Counted from the first letter of the stretch, positions 43,846 through 56,046 are shown. The stretch: DNA of 64,000 nt from Eurosta solidaginis (GCF_040869045.1 NC_090321.1:128517689-128581688), one strand, 5' to 3'. The notes: generated from the letters alone by a model not told the origin. A program made the numbers and translations.

Positions 43846-44515
43846 AACTTCATGTTGGTTACAGTGCGATTAGTATACACAAAAATATTAAAAAATATCA
43901 ACCAAACACAAATATAAAAAATTTGCTTATGTATATGCAAAAAATTTTACAAAACATATGAACTGTCAAACGCACGGAAATGCTTACACTGTAGATGCAC
44001 TCATCCTTTCGTGCATACCTGCAGAGAAATGCAGACGCACGCATCGTGTATTTTAGGACGGCCTTAAGCAAATTTTTAAATTCCAGCCTCCGGATTCTGG
44101 AAATCGCCATCGCTAAAACTGCATCGCCAAAAAGCTCTAAAGCAATATCAAGTGCGCAGAATTCGGGCTAAACTCGAAATACCTTGAAGTTAATTACCAT
44201 ACAAGGGAAAGCGAAGTGTTACATAACTTAACGTGTAATTCTCTTAAAAGATGTGCGTTCCTAGAGGTATGCATAGAATATAAATTAGTGGGAACAACAT
44301 GCCTTTACCTGGAGATATGAATCATGAGAAAATAATGAAGAGTTCCGGAGATATGGCCCAAAAACTTTGCCCATCGGCCAAAATCAAGTTTTTTGAAACT
44401 TTAAGCGCCCAGCGGCGCGAGTTAATATCATCCAATCTTTCTTAAACTTTGGTTATCTTAAAATTTGCAAAGGCTGATCATTTTATGGGGTTCCCGTTGA
44501 CAAACATACGTACTC

Positions 44516-45091
44516 ACCTTCAACAGAAGATCAACAACGATACGGCAATGAAAGAAGAAATCAGTGAATTTCTACGAAAATCGCATCTGATTCCTCGGGC
44601 AAAATTTTCTGCGGGAATGTCTAAAACCGGGGTAAAAATTGTAATATTCAAAGGTGATATCGATTCAAATTGTTGGAACCGATGGCGAGTTAAATACACC
44701 CACATCTTTCAACAAATAAAAACTTGGAGAACACCAAAAAATAAGGAACCAGGCATTCCGATCACTACATCAAATTTCGAGGATAATAATGAGACGGAAC
44801 CTTACATCCGAGACAAAGGTAGAGGCGGCATAAATAAACTTATTTACCAATAGTAAAAACAATAGAGGAAATATCTGAAGACCAAATAACACAACTTGAA
44901 ATGAACAATATAACCATTGAGAACTTGGCCAAACTGCAAGGTGGCATACAAAAAATTAGCAATACGGGTATAGAATTAAGTAATTTAAATATAAAAAAAG
45001 GACGTGTGGCACTCGGGGACTGCCGCGGTAAAGCTATTGCATATATCAACTTATGCAATTATAATATTTATGCAACATTTTGTTTTCTTTG
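44516..45091 (+). pseudogene. BEL-3 Gag-like continuation
   Basis: Frames 44516-44853 (QQKINNDTAMKEEISEFLRK, WNRWRVKYTHIFQQIK) and 44901-45092 (NITIENLAKLQGGIQKISN) are polar, helical and follow the transposon remnant. They may be the rest of the BEL-3 Gag. No motif confirms it. The element ends without pol where the simple repeat begins. Confidence 0.35.
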
Positions 45092-45204
45092 ATATTAATT
45101 CAAGTTTTGTCTTTGATATCAATTCAAGTTAACCTTTTTAAGCGTGGTGACCGATAAGAAAACAAATTTTTTACTTTTATTGAATAAATTAGAAGTTCAT
45201 ATTT

Positions 45205-48200
45205 AACTTTCACTTTAACTTTATTTTTAACTTTAACTATCACTTTAACTATAACATTCACTTTAACTTTAACTGTAACTTTAACTTTAACATTCACTTT
45301 AACTTTAACTTTAACTTTAAATTTAACTTTAACTTTAACTTTAACTTTATGTTAAACTTTAACTATCACTTTAACTATAACATTCACTTTAACTTTAACT
45401 TTAACATTCACTTTAACTTTAACTTTAACTTTAAATTTAACTTTGACTTTAACTTTAACTTCAACTTTAACTTTAACTTTAACTTCAACTTTAACTTTAA
45501 CCTTAACTTTAACTTTAACTTTAACTTTAACTTTAACTTTAACTTTAACTTTAACTTCAACTTTAACTTTAACCTTAACTTTAACTTTAACCTTAACTTT
45601 AACTTTAACTGTAACTTTAACTTTAACATTCACTTTAACTTTAACTTTAACTTTAACTTTAAATTTAACTTTAACTTTAATTTATTTTTAACTTTAACTA
45701 TCACTTTAACTATAACATTCACTTTAACTTTAACTGTAACTTTAACTTTAACATTCACTTTAACTTTAACTTTAACTTTAAATTTAACTTTAACTTTAAC
45801 TTTAACTTTAACTTTAACTTCAACTTTAACTTTAACTTCAACTTTAACTTTAACCTTAACTTTAACTTCAACTTTAACTTTAACCTTAACTTTAACTTTA
45901 ACCTTAACTTTAACTTTAACTTTAACTTTAACTTTAACTTTAACTTTAAATTTAACTTTAACTTTAACTTTAACTTTAACTTTAACTTCAACTTTAACTT
46001 TAACCTTAACTTTAACTTTAACTTTAACTTTAACTTTAACTTAAACTTAAACTTTAACTTTAACTTTAACTTTAACTTTAACTATAACTTTAACTTTAAC
46101 TTTAATTTTAACTTTAACTTTAACCTTAACTTTAACTTTAACTTTAACCTTAACTTTATCTTTAACTTTAACTTTAACTTTAACTTTAACTTTAACTTTA
46201 ACTTTAACTTTAACTTTAACTTTAACTTTAACTTTAACTTTAACTTTAACTTTAACTTTAACTTTAACTTTAACTTTAACTTTAACCTTAACCTTAACTT
46301 TAACTTTAACTTTAACTTTAAACTTAACTTTATTTTTAACTTTAAATTTAACTTTAACTTTAACTTTAACTTTAATTTTAACTCTAACTTTAACTTTAAC
46401 TTTAACTTTAACTTCAACTTTAACTTTAACCTTAACTTTAACTTAAACTTTAACTTTAACTTTAACTTTAACTTTAACTTTAACTTTAACTTTAACTTTA
46501 ACTTTAACTTTAACTTCAACTTTAAATTTAACTTTAACTTTAACTTTAACTTTAACCTTAACTTTAACTTTAACTTTAACTTTAACTTTAACTTTAACTT
46601 TAACTTTAACTTTAATTTTAACTTTAATTTTAACTTTAACTTTAACTTTAACTTTAACTTCAACTTTAACCTTAACTTTAACTTTAACTTTAACTTTAAC
46701 TTTAACTTTAACCTTAACTTTAACTTTAACTTTAACCTTAACTTCAACTTTAACTTTAACGTTAAAGTTAACTTTAACTTTAACTTTAACTTTAACTTTA
46801 ACTTTAACCTTAACTTTAACTTTAACCTTAACTTTAACTTTAACTTTATCTTTAACTTTAACTTTAACTTTAACTTTAACTTTAACTTTAACTTTAACTT
46901 TAAATTTAAATTTAACTTTAACTTTAACTTTAACTTTAACCTTAACTTTAACTTTAACTTTAACTTTAAGCTTAACCTTAACTTTAACTTTAACTTTAAA
47001 TCTAACTTCAACTTTAACTTTAACTTCAACTTTAACTTTAACCTTAATTTTAACTTTAACTTTAACTTTAACCTTAACTTTAACTTTAACTTTAACTTTA
47101 ACCTTAACTTTAACTTTAACTTTAACTTTAACTTTAACTTTAACTTTAACTTTAACTTTAACTTTAACTTTAACTTTAACTTTAACTTTAATTTTAACTT
47201 TAACTTCAACTTTAACTTTAACTTTAACTTAAAGTTAAACTTAAACTTTAACTTTAACTTTAACTTTAACTATAACTTTAACTTTAACTTTACCCTTAAC
47301 TTTAACTTTAACTTTAACTTTAACTTTAACCTTAACTTTATCTTTAACTTTAACTTTAACTTTAACTTTAACTTTAACTTTAACTTTAACTTTAACCTTA
47401 ACCTTAACTTTAACTTTAACTTTAACTTTAACTTTAACTTTAACTTTAACTTTAACTTTAACTTTAACTTTAACTTTAACCTTAACTTTATCTTTAACTT
47501 TAACTTTAAATTTAACTTTAACTCTAACTCTAACTTTAACTTTAACTTTAACTTTAACTTTAACTTTAACTTTAACTTCAACTTTAACTTTAACCTTAAC
47601 TTTAACTTTAACTTTAACTTTAACTTTAACTTTAACTTTAACTTTAACTTTAACTTTAACTTTAACTTTAACTTTAACTTTAACTTTAACTTTAACTTAA
47701 ACTTTAACTTTAACTTTAACTTTAACTTTAACTTTAACTTTAACTTTAACTTTAACTTCAACTTTAAATTTAATTTTAACTTTAACTTTAACTTTAACCT
47801 TAACTTTAACTTTAGCTTTAACTTTAACTTTAACTTTAACTTTAACCTTAACTTTAACTTTAACTTTAACTTTAACTTTAACTTTAACTTTAACTTAAAC
47901 TTTAACATTAACTTTAACTTTAATTTTAACTTTAACTTTAAATTTAATTTTAACTTTAACTTTAACTTTAACTTTAACTTCAACTTTAACTTTAACTTTA
48001 ACTTTAACCTTAACTTTAACTTTAACTTTAACTTTAACTTTAACTTTAACTTCAACTTTAACTTTAACCTTAACTTTAACTTCAACTTTAACTTTAACTT
48101 CAACTTTAACTTTAACCTTAACTTTAACTTTAACTTTAACTTTAACTTTAACTTTAACTTCAACTTTAACTTTAACCTTAACTTTAACTTCAACTTTAAC

Positions 48201-50784
48201 TTTAACTTCAACTTTAACCTTAACTTTAACTTTAACCATAACTTTAACTTTAACTTTAACTTTAAATTTAACTTTAACTTTAACTTTAACTTTAACTTTA
48301 ACTTTAACTTTAACTTTAACTTTAACTTTAACTTTAACTTTAACTTTAACTTTAACTTTAACTTTAACTTCAACTTTAACTTTAACTTTAACTTCGACTT
48401 TAACTTCAACTTTAACTTTAACCTTAACTTTATCTTTAACTTTAACTTTAAATTTAACTTTAATTTTAACTTTACCTTTAACTTTAACTTTAACTTTAAC
48501 TTTAACTTTAACTCTAACTTTAACTTTAACTTTAACTTTAACTTCAACTTTAACTTTAACCTTAACTTAAACTTTAACTTTAACTTTAACTATAACTTTA
48601 ACTTTAACTTTACCCTTAACTTTAACTTTAACTTTAACTTTAACTTTAACCTTAACTTTATCTTTAACTTTAACTTTAACTTTAACTTTAACTTTAACTT
48701 TAACTTTAACTTTAACCTTAACCTTAACTTTAACTTTAACTTTAACTTTAACTTTAACTTTAACTTTAACTTTAACTTTAACTTTAACTTTAACTTTAAC
48801 TTTAACTTTAACCTTAACTTTATCTTTAACTTTAACTTTAAATTTAACTTTAACTCTAACTCTAACTTTAACTTTAACTTTAACTTTAACTTTAACTTTA
48901 ACTTTAACTTCAACTTTAACTTTAACCTTAACTTTAACTTTAACTTTAACTTTAACTTTAACTTTAACTTTAACTTTAACTTTAACTTTAACTTTAACTT
49001 TAACTTTAACTTTAACTTTAACTTTAACTTTAACTTTAACTTTAACTTTAACTTTAACTTTAACTTTAACTTTAACTTTAACTTTAACTTTAACTTTAAC
49101 TTTAACTTTAACTTTAACTTTAACTTCAACTTTAAATTTAATTTTAACTTTAACTTTAACTTTAACCTTAACTTTAACTTTAGCTTTAACTTTAACTTTA
49201 ACTTTAACTTTAACCTTAACTTTAACTTTAACTTTAACTTTAACTTTAACTTTAACTTAAACTTTAACTTTAACTTTAACTTTAATTTTAACTTTAACTT
49301 TAAATTTAATTTTAACTTTAACTTTAACTTTAACTTTAACTTCAACTTTAACTTTAACTTTAACTTTAACCTTAACTTTAACTTTAACTTTAACTTTAAC
49401 TTTAACTTCAACTTTAACTTTAACCTTAACTTTAACTTCAACTTTAACTTTAACTTCAACTTTAACTTTAACCTTAACTTTAACTTTAACTTTAACTTTA
49501 ACTTTAACTTCAACTTTAACTTTAACCTTAACTTTAACTTCAACTTTAACTTTAACTTCAACTTTAACCTTAACTTTAACTTTAACCATAACTTTAACTT
49601 TAACTTTAACTTTAAATTTAACTTTAACTTTAACTTTAACTTTAACTTTAACTTTAACTTTAACTTTAACTTTAACTTTAACTTTAACTTTAACTTTAAC
49701 TTTAACTTTAACTTCAACTTTAACTTTAACTTTAACTTCGACTTTAACTTCAACTTTAACTTTAACCTTAACTTTATCTTTAACTTTAACTTTAAATTTA
49801 ACTTTAATTTTAACTTTACCTTTAACTTTAACTTTAACTTTAACTTTAACTTTAACTTTAACTCTAACTTTAACTTTAACTTTAACTTTAACTTCAACTT
49901 TAACTTTAACCTTAACTTTAACTTTAACTTTAACTTTAACTTTAACTTTAACTTTAACTTTAACTTTAACTTCAACTTTAAATTTAATTTTAACTTTAAC
50001 TTTAACTTTAACTTTAACTTTAACCTTAACTTTAACTTTAACTTTAGCTTTAACTTTAACTTTAACTTTAACTTTAACTTTAACTTTAACTTTAACCTTA
50101 ACTTTAACTTTAACTTTAACTTTAACTTTAACTTTAACTTAAACTTAAACTTTAACTTTAACTTTAATTTTAACTTTAACTTTAACTTTAACTTTAAATT
50201 TAATTTTAACTTTAACTTTAACTTTAACTTTAACTTTAACTTCAACTTTAACTTTAACTTTAACTTTAACCTTAACTTTAACTTTAACTTTAACTTTAAC
50301 TTTAACTTCAACTTTAACTTTAACCGTAACTTTAACTTCAACTTTAACTTTAACTTCAACTTTAACTTTAACCTTAACCTTAACTTTAACCATATCTTTA
50401 ACTTTAACTTTAACTTTAAATTTAACTTTAACTTTAACTTTAACTTTAACTTTAACTTTAACTTTAACTTTAACTTTAACTTCAACTTTAACTTTAACTT
50501 TAACTTCAACTTTAACTTTAACTTTAACCTTAACTTTAACTTTAACTTTAACTTTAACTTTAACTTTAACTTTAACTTTAACTTTAACTTTAACTTTAAC
50601 TTTAACTTTAACTTTAACTTTAACTTTAACTTAAACTTAAACTTTAACTTTAACTTTAACTTTAACTTTAACTTTAACTATAACATTAACTTTAAATTTA
50701 AGTTTAACTTTAACTTTAACCTTAACTTTAACTTTAACTTTAACCTTAACTTTATCTTTAACTTTATCTTTAACTTTAACTTTA
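45205..50784. repeat. (CTTTAA)n hexamer array, 5.6 kb
   Basis: Nearly uninterrupted CTTTAA on the plus strand (TTAAAG on the minus) with recurring variants CTTCAA, CCTTAA, ATTTAA, ATCTTT. The left 500 bases are more diverged (CACTTTAACTATAACATTCA recurs at about 45240, 45367 and 45700). The plus strand has nearly no G and the minus strand nearly no C. Open frames across it (LKLK, LTLT, FNFN, VKVK) are artefacts of a stop-free hexamer. A ~1.33-kb higher-order repeat is visible from 47240. Confidence 0.97.
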
Positions 50785-51407
50785 CCCGCGGGGGTATCGG
50801 TCCCCTACCGGGCGCCTCCTCAGGTGGTGGATAGAGGAACGCTTCCCACAAGACGGGAGGTACTGAGTGAATTAAGTACTCAGGGCGAACCAAAACGAGC
50901 AATCCGGTGGAAAAATGGGAATGTGTTGCTCTAAGGGCAACACACCCCAGAGTTCCGGTGGAAGAGCGATAGGATGCCGCCCTAAAATACCCCATCAAGC
51001 ATCCACAGGATCGAGACCAGTAAGATCCTGTTGACAAAAACTGGAAATATGATTATGAACTGATTGCTACGGGCTGGCGATGACGATAGGCTACTACCTT
51101 AATAAGCAAGGGTGACACCTTGCCGAAACGGCTGGTAGGTTAATATCGGCATCGTCTCCGTCTCGTTAAAACCTTGGCAGGTCTTCAAGTACGTTCGAAG
51201 CACGTCGCCATTAAGTTGGTGGTGCAGGCTCAGTTGAGACGACTCCTGACTAACGCTGTATTCTGGCTCTGAACACAGACTCCCATAAGGACCTGTGTCA
51301 ACCCACGCGTGGCCTCCCTGCTTCTGCAAAGATAACAACGGGAATTGAAGACGGCGACTGCACATCGTGCGGAGATAGCGGCTTGAAGCGGAGACCCAAT
51401 AGAACAA
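50785..51407 (+). promoter_or_regulatory. R1-A 5' UTR
   Basis: 623 bases, GC-rich at the start (CCCGCGGGGGTATCGGTCCC). Two local hairpins are clear: CTGAGT...ACTCAG (50863-50883) followed by GGCGAA, and GTGTTGC...GCAACAC (50920-50942). R1-clade elements carry an internal promoter in this region; none is identifiable here. The R1-B 5' UTR is almost the same and starts at the same base. Confidence 0.7.
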
Positions 51408-52865
51408 ATGAGCAACAAAATAAAAACAACAAAGGAAGATAAAAGTAGAGAAAGCGAGAAAGAAAGGGGCGATGAAGCGGTGTTCAAGAAGAGCACCAAA
51501 GTGCTGAGATCGCCGGTTTTAACAACCCCCGCTAAAGCGACCTTGTCGGTAATGCCCACACAAGGCACCGAATCGGCGGAAAAGACAAAGGCAGCGAAAG
51601 CACAGCTGCGCAATAACCCCAGCCAGTCAACACCTGCTACTGCAAGGGAAAAAGCGTCGGTCAGCTCACCCAATGTCGTTGCACAGCGCGCTGTTGGGAA
51701 GGAGAAACGTGCGACTCCGCCAAGAGGCTCACTCTCATACACAAGCCTCGAAGGGAAGAGCCAAGACGAACTGCTGGAGTACGCGGTATCAGTGCTGCGC
51801 GAGATGCAGGAAACCGCTCTCAAGCAGAAGACCGTGTCCAAGGACATAAAAACCGGTGTGGCTCTTCTCGAGGAAGCGTTAAGCTGCATGGGATCGTTAA
51901 GGGCCCAAAAGGTAGATGAGAGCAGAGAATCGGGCCGAAAATGCAAGAGGGCACGAACGAGCTCAGATTCCCACTCGGAGGACTTGGAAGCCAAAAAGAA
52001 ACGAGATGAAAGAATAAATACGCTTTCACAAGGTGAGTCTGGGTCCAATGTAGCGCGCCGGAGGCTGAAACAGCGGGCCCAGCCAGCCAAGCAGGCAACC
52101 CCCGTCCAAGCTCCTAAAGCTCAAAAACGGGCGAGAAAGAGGAGACAAGCAGCAACTTTTGTGGTAAAACCTGTGGAAGGCAAAAGCTATGCCCAGGTAC
52201 TAGGGGCCATACGCGGCCAGCTCCGCCCTAATGACACAGGTACGGTGGTACGGTCAGTACGAAAAACCAAATCTGGTAACGTACTGATTGAAACGGCGCG
52301 CTGCAGTGACCAGACGGCCTTCAGAGCAGCTATAGGTAGTGCAGTAGGAGAGGTCGGTGAAGCACAACAGCTCTCCAAGCGGATGAAGTTGGAAGTACTT
52401 GGCATGGACTGTCTCACAACTGAAACAGAAATCCAAGACGCAATAAGGAGGGAGGTCGGAAAAGAAGAAATCACTAGACCTCTCCGTGTCTCTGTGTTCG
52501 CAGCAAACCAAAGAGAACAAAAAATGGCGGTCGTCGAAGTGGACGAGAATATTGGCAACGCCCTACTCAAAAAAGGTAAAATTCCTATCGGATGGATACA
52601 GTGCCGAATCAGACAGCGAGCAGAAGTACAACGCTGCTTTAGGTGTCTCGGCTACGGACACCGGAAGGCAGAATGCAAGGGTCCAGACAGGAGTAACGCC
52701 TGCTGGAAGTGTGGGCAAAGCAGCCACAAAGCTTCGGCCTGTACCGCAGCTCCAAAATGTTACCTGTGTAATACACAGAAGCTCGATCATGTCCCTGGAT
52801 CTGGAGCATGCAGCATTTTCAGAGCGGCACTCGCTGTTGCAAAGGCCAAAGTCTCAATTCAATAG
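51408..52865 (+). CDS. R1-A ORF1, Gag-like nucleic-acid-binding protein
   Basis: 485 codons, intact. The first 250 residues are Lys/Arg/Ser-rich and probably disordered. About residues 250-390 form the conserved ORF1 middle domain (SYAQVLGAIRGQLRPNDTGT onward). Three CCHC knuckles close it: CFRCLGYGHRKAEC, CWKCGQSSHKASAC and CYLCNTQKLDHVPGSGAC (the last non-standard in spacing). ORF1 proteins of this clade coat element RNA and, in telomere-targeting relatives, help to direct it to chromosome ends. It overlaps the start of ORF2 by 58 bases. Confidence 0.92.
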   Translation: MSNKIKTTKEDKSRESEKERGDEAVFKKSTKVLRSPVLTTPAKATLSVMPTQGTESAEKTKAAKAQLRNNPSQSTPATAREKASVSSPNVVAQRAVGKEKRATPPRGSLSYTSLEGKSQDELLEYAVSVLREMQETALKQKTVSKDIKTGVALLEEALSCMGSLRAQKVDESRESGRKCKRARTSSDSHSEDLEAKKKRDERINTLSQGESGSNVARRRLKQRAQPAKQATPVQAPKAQKRARKRRQAATFVVKPVEGKSYAQVLGAIRGQLRPNDTGTVVRSVRKTKSGNVLIETARCSDQTAFRAAIGSAVGEVGEAQQLSKRMKLEVLGMDCLTTETEIQDAIRREVGKEEITRPLRVSVFAANQREQKMAVVEVDENIGNALLKKGKIPIGWIQCRIRQRAEVQRCFRCLGYGHRKAECKGPDRSNACWKCGQSSHKASACTAAPKCYLCNTQKLDHVPGSGACSIFRAALAVAKAKVSIQ

Positions 52866-55805
52866 TGATTAGTTTTATCCAAGGAAACCTAAACCGGAGC
52901 AGACTTGCTGATGAGCTACTACAACAGTTGGTCTTAGACCATAAAGCTAACATCGTTATCATCAGCGAACCCTATAGAGCCCGAAATGATTGGCATATAG
53001 AAAACACCGGCACCGCCGCAATCTGGATGACAGATGCAAACGCCAATATTGTGAACCGTCCGCCTAACTACGAATAATACCACAATAGTAAGCTGCTACT
53101 TGTCCCCGAATGATCCCATTCAAACGTTCAGGGAGAAGCTTGAACTTATTGAAGACGACCTGAGGGACTTAACTAGTAACCTGGTTGTGGCGGGAGATTT
53201 TAACGCAAGAGCCGTCGAATGGGGAATGCCGCAGACTAACACCCGTGGAAGGTTAGTCCTTGAGATGGCAGCCAGGCTCGGTTTGAACGTGCTTAACACT
53301 GGTACGACCCCTACATACCGACGGCCAGGCTTTGGATACTCGATCCCCGATGTAACACTAGTGTCAGAAAGCCTGCTGCTGACCGCTGCTGGATGGAGAG
53401 TCATAGAGGATCTGACTGGCAGCGATCACAACTACATCACTTTCCACCTAAACGACCCCGGTCAGAGGCAGATTCCGAACGGGCCACGCAGAACAAAAGC
53501 ATGGGACGCATCCAAGGTCGACTCTGCCACGTTCTCCGCATCAGTACTGGGGGATGCCCGACGGATAATCAACAACTTCAGTCCGACGGAAGAGACGGTT
53601 GAAAAGACAATGAGCTGTCTTCGCCACGCTTGCAACCTCTCTATGCCACGGAGGGGAGTGTGGAGGGGTAAAAAGCAGGTATACTGGTGGAATAGCGAAA
53701 TCGCGGAGCTGCGGAAAATATGCCACAGGATGCGAAGGCTAGCAACTCGCGCGCGCGGCAGGCCTGAGGCTCTAGAAAAGTCGGAAGCGTACAAAGGAGC
53801 GAATGAAGCTCTTAGTGCTGCCATTAAGCAAAGCAAGCTTAAGTGCTGGAAAGCGCTTTGCGAGGAAGTGGATCGAGATCCATGGGGGCAGGGATATAAG
53901 ATAGTAATGAAGAAGTTCCGTCCGCCAAACCAGCTGATGGACGAGAACCAAATAAAGAACATTGTGGATGGCCTGTTTCCCACCCAACTGCCTAGGGATG
54001 GCGGGTACGTTACCCATGAAGATCGCAACGTGGAACCATTCCAAGAAGAAGAGCTTAAAACTGCCGTGCGAACTATGAAACCTAGGAAAGCATCTGGGCC
54101 CGACGGAATACCCGCGGAGGCAATTAGACTAGCTGCAAACGACTGCCCAGAACTTATGTTGCACATGTACAACAAATGTCTCGAAGAAAGAATTTTCCCC
54201 ACCATATGGAAGACAGCACGACTGGTTCTCATTCCAAAAGGGAAAGGAGATCCCAACTCTCCATCATCCTACCGTCCCCTATGTATGTTGGACACAGCAG
54301 GGAAATTGATGGAGAGTCTCCTGAAGCAACGCCTCACCAGAGCGTTACAGGACGCCGGAGGACTGTCGCCCAGACAGCATGGTTTTCGGAGGGGGCACTC
54401 TACAATAGATGCCATAGCAGAAGTTATAGACGCAGTCAAGAAAGCCGAGACAGCGTGCCACAGAGCAAGACCTATAGTGTTGCTGGTCACGCTGGACGTC
54501 AAAAACGCTTTTAACTCAGCTAGGTGGGAGGACATGCTTGAGGCACTAGAAAGCACTTTCAAAGTACCGCAATATTTGTTAGAAATTTTAAGGGACTACC
54601 TAAGAGAGAGGTATCTAATATATGAAAGTACTCACGGTCAAAAAAAGGTAAAAATAACAGGTGGAGCAGCCCAGGGTTCGGTACTAGGTCCCGAACTCTG
54701 GAATATAACTTACGACAGTCTTCTTCGATTAGACATGCCAGAAAGCACCTTCCTCGTTGCATTTGCAGACGACGTGGCAGCTGTGATAACAGCACCAAGC
54801 TGCGAGCTGGCACAGCTAAAATTAAACCAGTTCATGCGTAATGTAAATAGGTGGATGGCTGAGCACGGTCTCCAGTTAGCAACAGCCAAAACGGAGATCG
54901 TCATCCTCACAAAGAGACGTATTCCCACTACCAGGAACATGATGGTTGGGGACCAGCCAATAGAAACACTCGCTTCAACGAAAAATCTGGGAGTGAGGTT
55001 AGACAGCAAACTCAACTTCTCGGATCACATACGAGGGACCTGCGAAAGAGCTGCGCGCATAATAGCGCAGTTGAGTAGATTAATGGCAAACACAGGTGGC
55101 CCAAAGCCATGCACAAGGAAGTTGCTTGCATCAGCCTCGGATTCTATATTCTTATATGGTGCAGAAATCTGGGCGGACGCAATGAAATACCGGAAGAACC
55201 GAGTCGCCCTCAACTCGGTCCAACGCAGAGGGGCGCTGCGAATATCTTCGGCTTACCGCACGGTATCAGCTGAAGCTGTCCTGGTCGTTGCGGGAACCAT
55301 ACCGATATATCTTCTCGTTGAGGAAAGAAAAACAATATATGACAACGGATCGCAAGCAAGTAGAGCTGCTGTTGCCATGCAGGCGCGAGAAGAATCGATC
55401 CGATGTTGGCAAGATCAGTGGAGCAACAGCATCGTAGGAAAGTGGACTAGGGAACTAATCCCTGAACTTGATCCATGGTTGAAGCGACCGCACGGAGAGG
55501 TAGACTTTTACCTGACCCAGTTTCTAACGGGACATGGTTACTTCCGCAAATACCTACACAGAATGGGTAAGGTTGATAGCCCGAGCTGCCTGTACTGTGG
55601 GGAAATAGACGATGTACGCCACACCTTCTTCGAATGCAGGCACTTCTCCCATCAGCGAAGGAGGGTAGAAGAGGTACTTGGCGACCTATCCCCGGGCAGT
55701 GTCATTAATAACATGACCTGTCGAAGAGACAGATGGGATACGGTCAGCACATATGTGAGGCATATACTTACCAGTAAACGAGAAGACGGATGCCTAGCCC
55801 ATTAG
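52808..55805 (+). pseudogene. R1-A ORF2: endonuclease-reverse transcriptase, single 20-bp deletion
   Basis: The start frame is 52808-53077, the rest 53100-55805; a 20-bp deletion at about 53059 relative to R1-B shifts the frame. APE-type endonuclease: IISEPYRARNDW, VVAGDFNARAVEW, TLVSES and GSDHNYITF. RT: VLIPKGKGDPNSPSSYRPL, LVTLDVKNAFNSARW, GAAQGSVLGPELWN and the active site FADDVAAV. The C-terminus has CLYCGEIDDVRHTFFEC, the CCHC of this clade. Apart from the deletion the 901-codon second part is open with all catalytic motifs, so a relative without the deletion may be active. Confidence 0.92.
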
Positions 55806-56046
55806 CGTGAGAGTAGCCATAGAGCTCACGTAGCGCGCACCCGTACCCGAAGTAATGCTAAACGCGGTCCCAGGTACGGGGATTTGCGCGGGCCGTGGGA
55901 GGTTAGGTTTTAGTGGGTAGGCCTTCATGGAAGAAGGGAGTCCTACACTCGGAGAGTCTCGCAGTGAGGCTTAAATATCCCGGTCAGTGCATAAAGCATT
56001 TCCTCCTTCCACGAAACACAAAAAAAAAAAAAAAAAAAAAATAAAA
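55806..56046 (+). other. R1-A 3' UTR and poly(A) tail
   Basis: About 215 bases, then about 23 A, ATAAAA and the CTTTAA array. The long tail directly joined to array units is what target-primed reverse transcription leaves; the bottom strand would have primed with an end like ...TTAAAG. Confidence 0.85.

Larger units (their letters stand above)
42233..44515. mobile_element. DNA transposon remnant with ~240-bp inverted ends
   Basis: 42250-42490 and 44275-44503 are inverted copies (CCCCATAAAATGATCAGCCT in the left arm; its inverse in the right; then GAACTCTTCATTATTTTCTC). The left end starts near TTAGGGTGGCCGTAAAAAAT; the right outer end has diverged or is lost. It interrupts BEL-3 sequence, which appears to resume at about 44516. 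A minus-strand ORF set lies inside. Confidence 0.75.
50785..56046 (+). mobile_element. R1-A: R1-clade non-LTR retrotransposon in the hexamer array
   Basis: Full-length: 5' UTR, ORF1 with three zinc knuckles, ORF2 with APE endonuclease and RT, 3' UTR and poly(A). Flanked on both sides by CTTTAA repeats: left junction AACTTTA-CCCGCGGGGG, right junction A-run, ATAAAA-CTTTAACTTT. The ORF layout, the EN start IQGNLNRSRLADELL and the C-terminal CCHC are R1-clade features, the group that includes R1, TRAS, SART, Waldo and Mino, many of them target-specific. One 20-bp deletion in ORF2 is the only clear lesion. Confidence 0.93.

Noticed and set aside
45349..50509. Very long open frames of LKLK, LTLT, FNFN and VKVK type
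   Set aside because: They are translations of the CTTTAA hexamer in frames that lack stop codons; no start context, domain or codon bias supports a protein. The same holds for 55984-56502 and 56732-56992.
50785..50900. A confirmed HDV-like ribozyme
   Set aside because: The P4-like hairpin and GGCGAA are there, but I found no convincing P2 partner after GGCGAA. Kept only as a low-interest lead.
51230..52098. 286- and 92-codon ORFs on the minus strand of R1-A (and 58384-57566 in R1-B)
   Set aside because: They mirror ORF1 of the R1 elements. Conservation between the two copies is explained by the sense-strand gene and recent common origin.
53462..54256. 264-codon minus-strand ORF in both R1 copies
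   Set aside because: It is an antisense shadow of ORF2 with no start context or known motif.
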